Shown in pieces: positions 1 through 10,830 of a stretch of DNA of 64,000 nt (within the stretch, counting starts at the first letter, position 1; each line of letters begins with the position of its first letter). Under the pieces are notes generated by a model. It was not told where the DNA came from. It did no database searches and worked only from the letters and a program-made list of their open reading frames with translations. A program made the position numbers and the translations under genes. The stretch comes from Rattus norvegicus (lineage: Eukaryota > Chordata > Mammalia > Rodentia > Muridae): assembly GCF_036323735.1 (NCBI RefSeq), contig NC_086037.1:54832002-54896001 (forward strand). The letters run 5' to 3'.

Positions 1-381
1 TGGACTTAGTTTCTTGTTTAAAAGTGCAACTTCTGTTAGCAGGCTGCTGCGCATATGGCCTTGGCAGGAAGAGCGAGTCCAACCATTAACTCTTCGTTGG
101 GCTAACTTTATTCAGCCCCCGGATACCTGGAAACTGAACTTTGAAAGGTAGAGGGGGGCAAATTAGGGAACAAGACAGAAAAGTCTGTGGCCCTCCGGCT
201 AGCCCCACCCATCTAGCCTTCTAAACCATTCCGGTTTCGATCCTGAAACTCTCCTTCCCCTGGTTCTAAGGATTTCCCACTTCTCCTTTGATAACCAAGT
301 TCAGACATAAGGTTGGGACGTCGTAATACCATCTCCCCGTGACCCCCGGCGGTCCGGGTCCCCAGCAGGTGCACCTCTCAC
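1..381 (-). other. Marveld3: Marveld3 intron 1 (5' part)
   Basis: This is sequence downstream of the exon 1 donor on the minus strand. It has no convincing coding frame, and I see no repeat in it that I can name. Confidence 0.7.
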
Positions 382-773
382 CTCTCCAACCCGCGGCGCC
401 CGAGGCCATGCTTCAGCGGCGGCTCTGGGCCCCGCCAGGGTGCGGGTCCCGGAGTCCCGGCTGTGTCCCAACTGGGTCCCCAGGGCTCGGGCCGCGCACG
501 GCTTTGGCGGGACTTCTCCCGGGCTCTTTGTTCGGCTGCGCGATGACCCGCGTCCCTGTGTCTGTCCTGGCGCGGTTCTCGGTCGGTTCTATGTTCCCGG
601 CCCGCCCGACGGTCCCCGTTTCCTCTCACGTCACCGTTCCTCTCCCTGTGCCTGTCCCCGCCTGGGTCCCGCGGCCGCTCGACGTGGCGGTCTCGGTCCC
701 GGTGTGGGCGCCGGTCCGGGTCTCTTTCTCTCGGACGGGTCCGGGGCTCACGGGTCCCCGAAGTGTTTTTCAT
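382..773 (-). CDS. Marveld3: Marveld3 exon 1 (first coding exon, partial gene)
   Basis: The minus-strand frame starts at the ATG at 773-771 (G at -3) and encodes about 130 residues beginning MKNTSGTREP. The segment is very rich in Arg, Asp and Glu (repeated R-E-R-D and D-R-D-R runs) and ends in a Pro/Trp-containing stretch. This matches the N-terminal cytoplasmic region of MARVEL domain-containing protein 3, a four-pass tight-junction protein of the occludin/tricellulin group. The exon ends at a good donor (GAGAG|GTGAGA, junction 382/381); the MARVEL domain exons lie beyond the left edge. The frame stays open upstream to about 854 but has no ATG there, so 773 is the likely start. Marveld3 next to Tat and divergent from it agrees with mammalian synteny. 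Exon identity is a recognition call, not an alignment. Confidence 0.88.
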
Positions 774-929
774 GGCCCGATTCCTGTCCCCGCCCGGAAA
801 CGATCGGAGGGCAACAACCAACCACAAGTTTCCCAGGCAGGTGGCCAAGCTCAAGGACCGGGCGGCGGCAGCTCACCTGTGCGCACGCGCACTTGCCCTC
901 GGGCGGTCCGGAGAGGGCGCGCCTGCCCC

Positions 930-967
930 TGGCCGCCAGGGGGCGGTCGTGGTGCCAGCAGGGGACA
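930..967 (+). promoter_or_regulatory. Two tandem CTCF-like motifs
   Basis: CCGCCAGGGGGCGGT at 933-947 is close to the CTCF core consensus. TGCCAGCAGGGGACA at 953-967 is a second, weaker match in the same orientation, 20 bp further on. They sit at the upstream edge of the Marveld3 CpG island. Confidence 0.6.
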
Positions 968-1000
968 TAGGGGTGGGAGTGGGGTGGCTGAGGGGTAGAG

Positions 1001-2680
1001 AGTGGGAGGTGGGTTCGTGTTATGGGCTTAACAAAGGCTATTGGTCCAAGGAGCAGGCAAAGGGATGTGGCCCAATCAGCTCAGCTTTCAAATGCTGTCT
1101 CTTACTAGAGCTATAAGCAGGCTAGGCCAATCATTTGTTTATTTACTTTCATGGTATGGATTTGAATCCCAGGGCCTTGCATGTCTAAGTGATCGTGATA
1201 CCGCTGAGCTATATTCCCAGCCCCAAACGAAGACCATTAAATCCACTAAGGCGGTTCCCTGCCACTGGGCAAGGATTTGAGCCCTTTTGATAGACATCTC
1301 AATAGCGGGAGGAGTTGGTAACACTGCTGATCTGAACTTGGGTGGCATGACCCACTCCCAGCTGCTGTGACGAGTTCCCCCAAATGAACCCAGCAATGGC
1401 GATTTCCTGTCGACCAACTTACAAAGCGTCTTGAGTTTGCTTCCCCAGAGTGAAACTATCATTCATCCCTCTTCTCAGCCATCCAACCGGCCAGTCAGTC
1501 AGCCACACATCCACCCACTCACTCATCCAGCCTCTCATCCACGGGTCCTCTCCCTCCTCAGAGAAGTTCCTTTGGACAGAGATAGTGCTCCATTGTGTGC
1601 AGAGACTAGACAGGAACAAGGACGTGGTAGAAATGCAACAGGAGGTTCTGCTCTGTGTAGACTTGCAGAATAAGGGACTTGGGGTATTTTCAAATCATGT
1701 TTTTCAAAGTAATGAGGTTCCAAGGAAGTGTGGGCTTGGAGTCCCACTCTGACCCTTGTCTTCCCACAATGACACACATGAGTCTGGTGACATCCCCTGT
1801 GTCTCCAGCCCTCACCGCGGTGGCTGGGCACTCCTGTTGGGCTGAGAGACCCTCGGGTGGGTTCTAAGGAAGGGTCATGGCCATAGGTAATGTCTTCCCT
1901 GAGCTTTGTATAAAGCTCTTGGCATTTCATTTCTTATGGGAGCTGGAAGTATAGTCCTCCGAGGCTCCCATCCATGGAGAATAGGGGTTGGGGTGGTTAG
2001 AAATCTTTGTGATCCCCCAAAGAGTGGTAACTATCTTTGGCTCATCTACACAGTTTCTTCACAATGGGAATGTTATGACCTGGCCTCCTGGCCATTTCTG
2101 CAGAGGCTATGGTGCCTGGCTCTATGCCAAGTTCTATCAACATCACCACTGAGGGTACAAGATGTAGAGCTGGAACCCCACAAACTCCATGTGGCTGCCT
2201 TCCCTCACCCCTGCATCTGTCCATGGCTTCATCACCAGCACTCTGAACAGTAATCTCTAAAATCCCTTTCCAGCCCCAACTCGAGAGTTCATCAGCGAAC
2301 ACACCTGCAATTCCGGCCTGTGATCTCTGTAAGTTACACATTGGAAGGGGTCGGAGTGGGCGACACTTCCTGCTTTTGTAATGGAGTTCTAAGGGAGTGC
2401 CTGCTTGGAGACCCACTCTGACCCTCTCTCGAGTTTGGTGGCATTCTCTGTCTCTCCAGCTCTCACTATGGTAGGTAGAAATGCAACTTAAAAAACTTTA
2501 AAAAGTAAAACAGGTGATCCTAGTATGGGGAGGTTTTCATGAACTGCCAGCTACTCAAGCAAGGGAGACATAAGAGTGAAGTGTCCAGGGGTGGCTTCAT
2601 CTTTAGCTTATGTTATTTTATTGTAAAGCAAAGGTTATGAACTGATGCACTGCCGTCGCCTTTGTCTAATTACAAATATA
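1001..2680. other. Intergenic stretch without a gene
   Basis: No coding region is supported. A worn ID/B4-type SINE end (minus) lies at about 1147-1224. A CAnCCACTCA-type simple sequence lies at about 1490-1540. The rest is unassigned. Confidence 0.6.
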
Positions 2681-2683
2681 GCC

Positions 2684-2871
2684 CCAGGACTGGAGAGGTA
2701 GCCCCGAGGTTAAGAGCAGTGGCCAGTTTCCCAGAGGATCCATGTTCGATCTCCTGCACCTGTGTGTGGCCCACAGCCATCCGTGACTCTGGTCCCAGGG
2801 GATTTGATACCTCTGTAGGCACAGGTATGTCATGTAAAGCCCAGACATACATGTGGGCAAAACACACGTAT
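2684..2871 (+). repeat. B2/B3-type SINE
   Basis: It begins with a diverged 'ggactggagaggta' Pol III head, then the 'gttaagagcagtggc' box and the 'gcccacagccatccgtga' segment typical of B2/B3 SINEs. Confidence 0.7.
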
Positions 2872-2928
2872 TGTTTAGGGAGCTAGGTGCATGTAACAGC
2901 AGGTCCTAAAAAGCTATGAACTCCAGCG

Positions 2929-3040
2929 GTGGTAACACAGCCCTTTAATCCCAGCTCTTGGCCAGCCAAGTTCATGGCCATATCAAGTTTCAGGTCAGTC
3001 AAGACTATGCAGTGAGAACTATGTAGAACAGACTTATTTA
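2929..3040 (+). repeat. Diverged B1-like SINE
   Basis: A diverged 'ccctttaatcccagc' box is followed by 'caagttcatggcca' and 'agactatgcagtgag' segments in B1 order. Confidence 0.45.
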
Positions 3041-3221
3041 CAGGTCACTGGGGATAATGAAATGAAGTGAACATAGGAATGCTTTTTTCCCCCAAAAAGG
3101 GAAAATCAATTTTCAAAAGCTACATGTGATTTACATGTCTATGGACGACCTTTTCTGGTTGTTTTGTATTGTTACCAGTTACCCACAAGTTGCTGAATTG
3201 TTTTTTTTTAAATAAATTGTT

Positions 3222-3399
3222 AAAAGATTTATTTATTTATTGTATATGAGTACACTGTAGCTGTTCAGACACACCAGAAGAGGGCATCAGATCTCATCAC
3301 AGATGGTTGTGAGCCACCATGTGGTTGCTGGGATTTGAACTCAGGACCTCTGGAAGAGCAGTCAGTGCTCTTAACCACTGAGCCATCTCTCCAGCCCCC
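3222..3399 (-). repeat. B2 SINE
   Basis: A near-consensus B2 read on the minus strand: the AT-rich tail (3222-3245), 'acaccagaagagggcatcag', and the Pol III box end 'ccatctctccagcccc'. Confidence 0.9.
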
Positions 3400-3559
3400 G
3401 CTGAATTGTTAAAATAGCCCACAGTCGAGAAAAGATATGTGTCACATGACCAGAGTGCCCTCCACCTGTCACTATTTCTCACTGAAGTGGAAAGGCCCAG
3501 CTTCCACAAACTTTTTAAAAATCTGTGTGTGTGTGTGCACACACATGTGCCACCTCTTC

Positions 3560-3640
3560 CTTCTTCCCTCCCTCCCTCCCTCCCTCCCTCTCTCCCTTCC
3601 TTCCTTCCTTCCTTCTTCCTCCTCCTCCTCTTCTTCCTTC
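3560..3640. repeat. (TCCC/TTCC)n polypyrimidine microsatellite
   Basis: Uninterrupted pyrimidine tract of CTCC and TTCC units, ending directly in the minus-strand B1 tail. Confidence 0.9.
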
Positions 3641-3786
3641 TTTTCTTGTACTGAGACAAGGTCTTTCTACATAGCTTGGCTGTCCTAGAACTCACTATGT
3701 AGACCACACTAGTCTCAAACGCAGAGATCCACCTGCCTCTTCCTCCCAAGTGCTGGAATCAGAGGTGTGTGTCACCATGTCCAGCT
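3641..3786 (-). repeat. B1 SINE
   Basis: Antisense B1: 'tgagacaaggtctttctaca', 'gctgtcctagaactcac' and 'tcccaagtgctggaat' in order. Confidence 0.85.
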
Positions 3787-3999
3787 CCATTGAGTCTCTC
3801 TTCGCCAATCCTGAAGTTTGCAGTCAAAATATGAATTCCTCTGTCTCTACCTCCTCGGCACTGGGACAACAGATGATTTATGATTTTTGCAAGAGTGTTG
3901 GGGATTCAAACTCAGGACCTCACACTTTCATGAGCACTTTACCCACCAAGCCATCTCCCTGGCCCCGATACCTGCACTTTGAAATGGTTCCACAAGACA

Positions 4000-5730
4000 C
4001 CTCTTTAGGAACTAGTGTGTGGAATATGTGTCATGGTCCATTTTGTGTTGCGATAACAAATATCCAATGCTTGGAACTCGATGAAGAAGATAGATTCATT
4101 TAGGTCACAGTTCAGAAGGTTTTAGAGTGTAGGGCTGGTATCCAGTGGCAGAAGCATGAAACAAGGGGAAGCGAGAGGGAAGGCTAGCACATTCTTTTCA
4201 CAGCAGCCTGCTCCCGTGGGAACTAATCCATTCCCACGAGACCTGCACCAATCTAATTAGTGGGCTGTAGCCTTATTACTTTCCCTGACCTGCGTCTCTT
4301 AGATTTCACTGTCACACTGGAGAACAAGTCCCTAACACTTGAACATTGTGGTGCCCATATAAAGTAGAGCAATAAGTAAAGCTTGCACATTTCTACCCTA
4401 AAGGAGCTCTCAGTGCCAGGAGGATCCAAATATTTAAATACTTTTAAAAACAGGTATTTTTATTTTGGTGCAGCCTATGACATTTCATAGGCTAAGGGTT
4501 TATTTTCCCGGTTTGATTTTTCAAGCAGTTTCACTGAGCCACAAGAGGCTTCCCCTGGTTCTTGAATATTCCATGATCTGTTGGGTCTATCCTCCTTAGA
4601 GCACCCTTTGCTTGCTCTGGAGGAGGGGGGGACTCAGTTTTCAGGCAGGGGCCCTAGAAGGGATAGACTGGAAGGCAGAGCTGACCAGCAGAGGGCAGTT
4701 CAGTCTGTTTGTCTATGCCAGAACACAATCTTCCGCCTGCCATGCCTGCATTCCCTCACCTAGATCCACCTGAATGTAGTTCAGACTAGAATACCAGAAG
4801 TTCAAGTTAGCACACTCAATTTCCTGACCTTCATTTTGTACCTGGATGAGCTTGGGAAGCCACCCAACCTCTGGGCAACCAAGTGTCCTCTTTTGCAAAG
4901 CAGTGATGGCAACGGTGCCATAGGACTAGACAAATAAAACAACCCCTTTCTCCTTTAAGCTGCTTTTGTCCCAGGAGCGGGAAAAGAAACTGAGGTAAGC
5001 CCTAAGAGCAGGCTGTCACACGTGACACCGAATTATCCGCCCCTTTTCTGTGTTGCTCGTGTTTACTGCACACAGCACACATAATTATGACACGAAGTAA
5101 GACAGTCCTGCCCTCAGGGCTTGCAGACTCAGCAGAAGGCAGCTAGGAAAGGCTGAGATGAAAAAGATGGACGTGGTGTAGAGAGACAGAAACGCAAAGC
5201 AGCTTCCGGAACAGGAAAATGGTTGAGAAAGGCTTTGGGAAGACAGAAAGTCTTAGGATTGGGAAAGCCAAGGCAGGAAGAACATTGGAAACGAGGAGAA
5301 TAAGGAATAGAAAGCTTGTAGGAGAGGAGACCTTCAAGTCCAAACGGTTCCATACAGAGCGTAGTGCTGCGAGTGAGAGAGGAAGTCAGGGTGAAGGAGG
5401 CTGAAATATGGGCGGGGCCGGATCCTAAGAAGCCATCGATTGCCAGGCATGAGCGAAGGGCGGCACTTACTACTGTGGCACATTGCCTCCAAACAGTGCC
5501 ACCACCTCCACTGTGGTGCAGGGGAAGCACGCTGGTGCTTTTTACTCAATCTGAGTGTTATTAGCTTTTTTTTTATCCTGACTCAAATTTATGATGTAAA
5601 TGATCTTCTAGTGTAGTGGTGCATGCGTGTCACTTATCGATAAATGTTTGCATATGAGCTTGCTCGTCTAAAGGCTGCATGGAGCCATTAGGGACAGCTT
5701 ACAAAGTTTAAAACATTTGTTAATTATCAT
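4000..5730. other. Intergenic stretch; old repeat at 4015-4340
   Basis: The part at 4015-4340 has the look of an old rodent interspersed repeat (tgtgttgcgataacaaa, the ggcagaagcatgaaac region), family not assigned. A CTCF-like core, CCAGCAGAGGGCAGT, lies at 4685-4699. No gene is supported. Confidence 0.5.
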
Positions 5731-5735
5731 TATGA

Positions 5736-5910
5736 TTATTATGCATGCTGTGTAAGAGGCTACACATACACCATGGGTGCATGGGTGGAGGTCAGAGAAC
5801 CACTTTTGGGTGTCAGTTCTCCCCTTCCACAATGGGTCCTGGGGATTGAACTCAGGTCATCAGGTTTTCGCAGCAAGTACTTGTACCCACTGAGCCCTTT
5901 CTCTGGCCCC
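5736..5910 (-). repeat. B3/B2-type SINE
   Basis: Antisense B3 features: 'ggtggaggtcagagaac', 'gggattgaactcaggtcatcagg' and the terminal 'actgagccctttctctggcccc'. Confidence 0.75.
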
Positions 5911-6282
5911 AGAGGGGATTTTTTTAAAAAACTGGAATTGACTTGAAGGCATTGAGTTCGCTGTGCAAGGACACTGCCACTGAGCTATGCCAGCCCCTTC
6001 CAGAGGGCACTTTTAATGAAGGAAGTGCTTAAAAGCTGTTAGAGGAAAAAATTCCAGAATATTCTGGAGGGACAGCAAGCCCGAACCTAAGCTCTGGCAT
6101 TGGGAGCGATTGAGAAAAGGGCGGGTGAATAAGCAGCAGTATGAAACGTTGAAGAACAGCCTGACCCTACGTCAAATACTCAGCGAGCTACACCATTCAC
6201 AGTGCTCCATGGGTAACAAGTGCCCAATTGCTTAAAACAGGCTAGGGACATTAAAGAAAAAACTTGCAATTCCATGTTTCTA

Positions 6283-6298
6283 CCACTAGATGTCGCGC
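6283..6298 (+). promoter_or_regulatory. CTCF-like motif
   Basis: CCACTAGATGTCGCGC resembles a common CTCF variant (CCASTAGATGGCGC). It lies outside any SINE that I recognise. Confidence 0.4.
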
Positions 6299-6741
6299 AG
6301 GTCTAAGTAAGGTAAAGACCCTCCGCCATTTTCTTTCCTCCTCAGAGCCTTAGTGATAGACGAAATACCCAGAATTCAGTTGCAGATGCTATTAGGAAAG
6401 ATAAGCAAAAGGTGACCATGAGCTCTCTGTGCTAATTAGGATAAAAATATCTAATTAGATAGTAAATATCTAGGATAAGGGAAATCAGGCCTGTGAGATG
6501 GCACGGGAGATAAAGGCCCAGAAGGTAAACTACTTGCCTTGCAAGCAGGACGATCCAAATTTGAATCCCGAGAACCCACATAAAAACAGCCCGGGGTGGT
6601 CTCACTGGCTTTAGAGCTAGCACTGGTGAGGAGAGATAAAAGTGTCCCTGGGACTTTGTAGCCAGCAAGTGAGAGGCTCCATCTCAAAACAAGGTAGAAC
6701 AAGGTAGAGAGAAGAGAGCACTGGCCTCTGGCTTGGCATTC

Positions 6742-6742
6742 A

Positions 6743-6806
<64 letters not shown>

Positions 6807-6807
6807 T
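6742..6807. repeat. (CG)n-(CA)n-(CG)n alternating purine-pyrimidine tract
   Basis: A central (CA)n run is flanked on both sides by GCGCGC blocks. This is about 66 bp of unbroken alternating purine-pyrimidine sequence, the classic Z-DNA-forming type. Confidence 0.9.
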
Positions 6808-6808
6808 A

Positions 6809-7530
6809 TACACTCAGCTACATACACACAAATCAATATTTTATCACTGTTTTAGATTAACAACAACCTTACCATAGAAATTTCTGGTAATAGAACCGTG
6901 GATCTCCCCGCTCCCGTGGACCATCGGCAGTGGGAACTGAGATGGTGAGGGGTGCGGTTGGAACCCCTGGGGGTACCTACAGTGAATGACCACACCCAGC
7001 AGCTTGTCAGTAGGCGGGTCAACTTTACATAGGGTGATTGAAGGCTTATAACTGGGGGACTGAGGGGACATACAAGCAAGATAGGTAAAGGTCACTGACT
7101 GGAAGCTTGGGGTACTTGGCATACCTCATTAGCGTGGGGAGGCATGCCAGGAGTCTCAGGTCCTGGCTGAAGGGGTTTTGTGAGGAGAAAGGAAATTGAT
7201 CCTATAAACTAATTAAGACTACGTGGGGTGAGTGTGGGGCTTAGAATCCCCCAGAGAAGGAGAAAATCTGCTAACAAGGGAGTCTCCATTTTGCATGGAG
7301 CTCAGATGCTATTTGGTCATGGTGGACTTCAACCTTAATTAGCAAAGGTTTCCCACAAAAACTAGATAGGAAATGAAAATCACCCGTAATATCACCACTC
7401 ATCAATCTGCCAGTCCTTATTCTAAATAACATTAATTTTTTTCTCAGTAACTGTGACTTCTAATCTATATACCTGCCACTACAAAAAAGGCTTTTAGTTG
7501 ATGCGAGGTGGAAAAAAATAAAAAATAATT
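6809..7530. other. Unannotated intergenic stretch
   Basis: I see no gene, RNA gene or clear repeat here. Short frames on the minus strand (around 6844-7122) lack any recognisable domain. Confidence 0.5.
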
Positions 7531-7541
7531 GTTTATAATTT

Positions 7542-7635
7542 TTTTTTTGGTTCTTTTTTTCGGAGCTGGGGACCGAACCCAGGGCCTTGCGCTTCCTAGG
7601 CAAGCACTCTACCACTGAGCTAAATCCCCAACCCC
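7542..7635 (-). repeat. ID element (rat BC1-derived SINE)
   Basis: A near-consensus ID read on the minus strand with its A-rich tail (T-rich on plus). It is flanked by an apparent target duplication (tgtttataattt) on both sides. Confidence 0.95.
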
Positions 7636-8387
7636 TGTTTATAATTTTCTAAAAGGAGCCCCCGGGGTTGGTTTTTCGGTGTTCACACCTCCAGCTCTTC
7701 CAGTGCCCAGAGGGTACCTGCTCTCACTTAACTCAGACTCTGGGAGAGCGTTATCTTAGCATGTGGTGAACTTTGCAAAACCAAATTAATTTTTAAAAGT
7801 AAATCTATGTTTGGCAGTGCCCCTGGCTCTCGGAGAAGGTAACTTCGGCACCAAGCAAACATGCAAATGCAGTAGGTTTCGAAACTCCCATGCCCAAGGC
7901 AGGGTCACAATGACAGGTGTGAGCAGAGACCATCTGGCAAATCAGAACTGGGGACCTGCTTCTTTTGTGTGGAAACTCTTTAGACACCAGTCCTAAGAAA
8001 GGTCTGCCTTAGCTGGTTGTATCAAAGCCTTAAACCAGGTAATAAAAAGAACAAAAATGAAAATAAACCCCCCAGCATTCGGGCCGAAATTCTGGTGGTT
8101 AAAAAGTCCAACAAGCATGGAGCCAGCTCTGGTAGCCCTTCCCTGCCCAGCAATGTGGTGGAGAAGCAGAAACCGAAATTACCACCCATGGAAGGGCCAG
8201 AGCATGTGAGACATCCTCCCAGTGTGCTCCTGTGAGAACCGCATGAATTCTTTGAGTATAGTGACCTCATACCAGGCCCCACCTCTTAAAGACTCCACCC
8301 CAACAGCGCCACCACACAGGAGACCAACTGTCTAGGCTGTGAGTCATTGCGGAACACATCACAATGACATCAAGCCATTCCTGACGG

Positions 8388-8915
8388 GTTTTTTATTTTT
8401 TATTTTTTGTTATTTTTGTTGTTGTTGTTGTTTGTGAAGCTTTTTAGTTTATTTGTCCTTTCAGAAATCTACACATCACAGAAGATCACGTCACCACAGA
8501 TCTACTCCTTTGACTTTTTGCCAGTACCGACGTTGGCCTTTGCAGTTGCCCTGATCTTCATTCTGTTCTTGTGTTCCTTCTGCTGTTTTGGGGAGGTCTT
8601 TTCCTTCTCATAAAGGCCATGTCTTGCAAGTCTGTGTTCAGGCTCATTCTTCTTCGCATAATCCAGAGAGTCACAGATCATGCCAAAGCCAGTTCTTGCC
8701 ACCACGGAAGTGAGGTCTGAATCCAAACACAAAGATGACATCTGGTGTGGTTTTGTGCATTTTGGCCAACTTTTCCTGAATTTCTCTCTTTGATACTGTT
8801 GCCTTCCCAGGATGACCATCTGTTTCCTCTAAAGCACACATTGTCATGGAATTCCTGGTTTGGATGGTTACTGTATCATTCATGATGGCTACAGTGCCGG
8901 AGATGCAGAGGAGGA
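8388..8915 (-). pseudogene. Rps24-ps: Rps24 processed pseudogene
   Basis: On the minus strand an ATG at 8883 opens a frame beginning MNDTVTIQTR. It continues through a K-T-T-P-D-V-I-F-V-F-G-F segment characteristic of small ribosomal subunit protein eS24. The match then shifts frame near 8690 and continues (SLDYAKKNEP, KANVGTGKK) to a stop near 8502. There are no introns. The sequence after the stop runs into a degraded A-rich tail (T-rich on plus, about 8388-8440), and a short 5'UTR-like stretch with GCCATC precedes the ATG. The frameshift and multiple substitutions mark it as a dead LINE-mediated retrocopy. Outer limits are approximate. Confidence 0.93.
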
Positions 8916-8934
8916 CTTTCCTGAGATTTTAAAA

Positions 8935-9130
8935 AGATTTTCTTCCTCCCTTCCGCCCTTCTGCCCTTCCTCCCTTCCTTCCTTTCTTTCTGTCTTTCTA
9001 TCTATGTCTTTCTTTTTATCTGTCTATCATCTATTTACTCTGTCTATCGTTTATTTACTATCTCTGCCTGCCTGCCTGCCTGTCTGTCTGTCTGATTGTC
9101 CCTGTCTGTCTGATTGTCTGTCTGTCATCT
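8935..9130. repeat. Compound pyrimidine microsatellite (TTCC, TATC, TGCC, TGTC)
   Basis: Successive tetranucleotide blocks of TTCC, TCTA/TTTA, TGCC and TGTC, ending at a B3 SINE. It lies just upstream of the 5' end of the Rps24 retrocopy. Confidence 0.85.
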
Positions 9131-9132
9131 TT

Positions 9133-9292
9133 GTGTATGTGTGCATATGTATACTGTGGCACAACTGTGGAAGTCAGAGGACAACTTAGAGCAGTCAGCT
9201 CTTTCTTTCCATCAAATGATTCTCCAGGATTGAGCTCAGGCTGTCAGCATTGGTAGCCAGTGCCTTTACCTGCTGAGCCATCTTGTCAGCCC
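9133..9292 (-). repeat. B3-type SINE
   Basis: Antisense order: 'gtggaagtcagaggacaactt', 'ggattgagctcaggctgtca', 'ctgctgagccatcttgtcagccc'. Confidence 0.8.
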
Positions 9293-9299
9293 GAGATTT

Positions 9300-10490
9300 T
9301 TCTTTTTAAAGACACGAACCAAAAGGTGTTTTTTTAAAAGCTAAGACTTTAAAGCGTGTGCCTTAAATCGTTGTCTCAGAAGTGGTATTTTTAAGACTGG
9401 ATTAGGTGAGACGCTCTGCTGATATTTTCACCCCCTCCCCCCTATTTTGTGGGTAAGGAGACCAAAGCTAGGTTGCTCAAGGTCAACAGATCCTGGAACT
9501 GGATGAATTCTCTTTGGTTTCTTCCCATTTCATCAAACCAATACCGCTGTTTGCTCCCTGGTATAAGCTGAAGTCTTTTCTCAAATTCACACACTGGAGG
9601 CTCAGCTCGGTACCTCAGAATGTGATTGTATTTGGAAACAGATTGTAACTAGTTGATATGTTAAATACATGTGGTCACTAGTCTGATCTACTTCCTTAGG
9701 ACTGATGTCCCTCACAGAAAGGAGGAATTCTGAACCCAGACATGCACATGAAGAGAACTCCATGATAAGCTGAAGGCAGAGGTCAGGATGATGTCGGTCT
9801 ACAGCAAAGATGGTAATGGCTGGTTAGAGAGAGGCACAGAGCAGGTCCTTCCTCTTTCTCCAGAAGGAATCAAGTTCGACTCTTTGACTTTAGACATCTC
9901 TGGGCTCAGAGATGTGCTTCTGTTGTTTAAGCTGTCAAGTTTTGGGGGCGTTTGTGTGGTGGTCCTAGGAAAGAAAACTACTCATATCTCAGGAGTGAGC
10001 AGAGGTCATGGTGGTCTTACTGAGACCGTTCTAATCTCTTCATCCTTGGTCGATAATTTCATCAGGGAGGGCAAACTATAAAACCATTGGTTTCCCTGCT
10101 GGTGGGGTATGCGGTTTAGAACACAGCACAGGAATGTGAGGAAAAATAGTGATGACTTGAGTAACAAATGTGTTAGTTGTCCTGAGGGATAGAGGGGGAA
10201 ACAGATCAACAGATTAGCTAGATTTTGACAGGGAAGTCAGGAAATGAGACAGAGATTCATGGTGAGTTTTGATGAGCCCACGCACAATTGGTGGTCTTAG
10301 AAGCCCTGTGTAGAAGCAGCTAGTACTTGTCCCTGGCTGAATATGAAATTTTGGTATATCCAGAAGAGTCATAGAAAAGAAGACAGAGAAAGAGGTAGGA
10401 AACTTTTGGCAAAAGAGGCTCAAAGCAATTGCAAGTCTGATGGGCAACATTAATCTATACAATCAAATATTTAGTAAGACAAATACTTAG
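9300..10490. other. Unannotated intergenic stretch
   Basis: No gene or RNA gene is supported. The frame at 9788-10081 has no recognisable domain. Confidence 0.5.
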
Positions 10491-10499
10491 ACACAAGGT

Positions 10500-10725
10500 G
10501 GTCGGGCTATTGAAAGGCAAAAAATAATGAGAAAAATCTTGAATGTTCCAAAGGAAAATGTCATACCAGGTCAAAGGAACAACAATAAGACCAACAGGAG
10601 ACTTATCATTTGAAACAATGATAGTCACAAGAATCTGGGGCACCATATTGGGAATACAAAAGAAAAAAGGTCAGGCAGGAGAGTGAATTTTATATCTAGC
10701 AAAACTAGTCTTCAAAGATAAAAGT
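10500..10725 (+). repeat. Old LINE-1/HAL1-like fragment
   Basis: A-rich sequence with 'aacaggagacttatcatttg' and a 'tctagcaaaactagtcttca' segment, resembling the 3' end of L1-type ORF1. Assignment is by eye. Confidence 0.4.
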
Positions 10726-10731
10726 AAAGAC

Positions 10732-10830
10732 TTTCTCCCTGTTTCTGTCTCTCTGTCTTTGTCTCTCTGTCTCCCTCTCTCTGTCTCTGTCTTTCTCTCT
10801 GTATGTCTGTCTATCGTCTGTCTGTCTCCT
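10732..10830. repeat. (TCTC/TGTC)n microsatellite
   Basis: CTGTCTCT-type pyrimidine-rich repeat, directly followed by an antisense B1-like SINE (about 10830-10925). Confidence 0.85.

Larger units (their letters stand above)
340..1000. promoter_or_regulatory. Marveld3: CpG-rich promoter region of Marveld3
   Basis: GC and CpG content rise sharply here compared with the flanks (CG-containing words are frequent from about 340 to 960). The block covers exon 1 and the DNA upstream of its ATG. No TATA box is evident, which fits a CpG-island promoter; the start site cannot be fixed from sequence. A CCAAT motif at about 1070 lies further upstream. Confidence 0.75.

Noticed and set aside
774..854. N-terminal extension of Marveld3 upstream of the ATG at 773
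   Set aside because: The frame is open but begins with TTG, not ATG. The MKNTSG start matches the family's N-terminus.
339..998. Plus-strand frame of 219 codons across the CpG island
   Set aside because: It is the shadow of Marveld3 exon 1 and its GC-rich promoter. It has only Pro/Arg/Val low-complexity content and no domain.
7542..7635. tRNA genes at the ID elements (also 15014, 26842, 28552, 29042, 47717)
   Set aside because: ID elements are tRNA/BC1-derived and keep Pol III boxes, but they end in A-rich tails with target duplications and do not fold as functional tRNAs.
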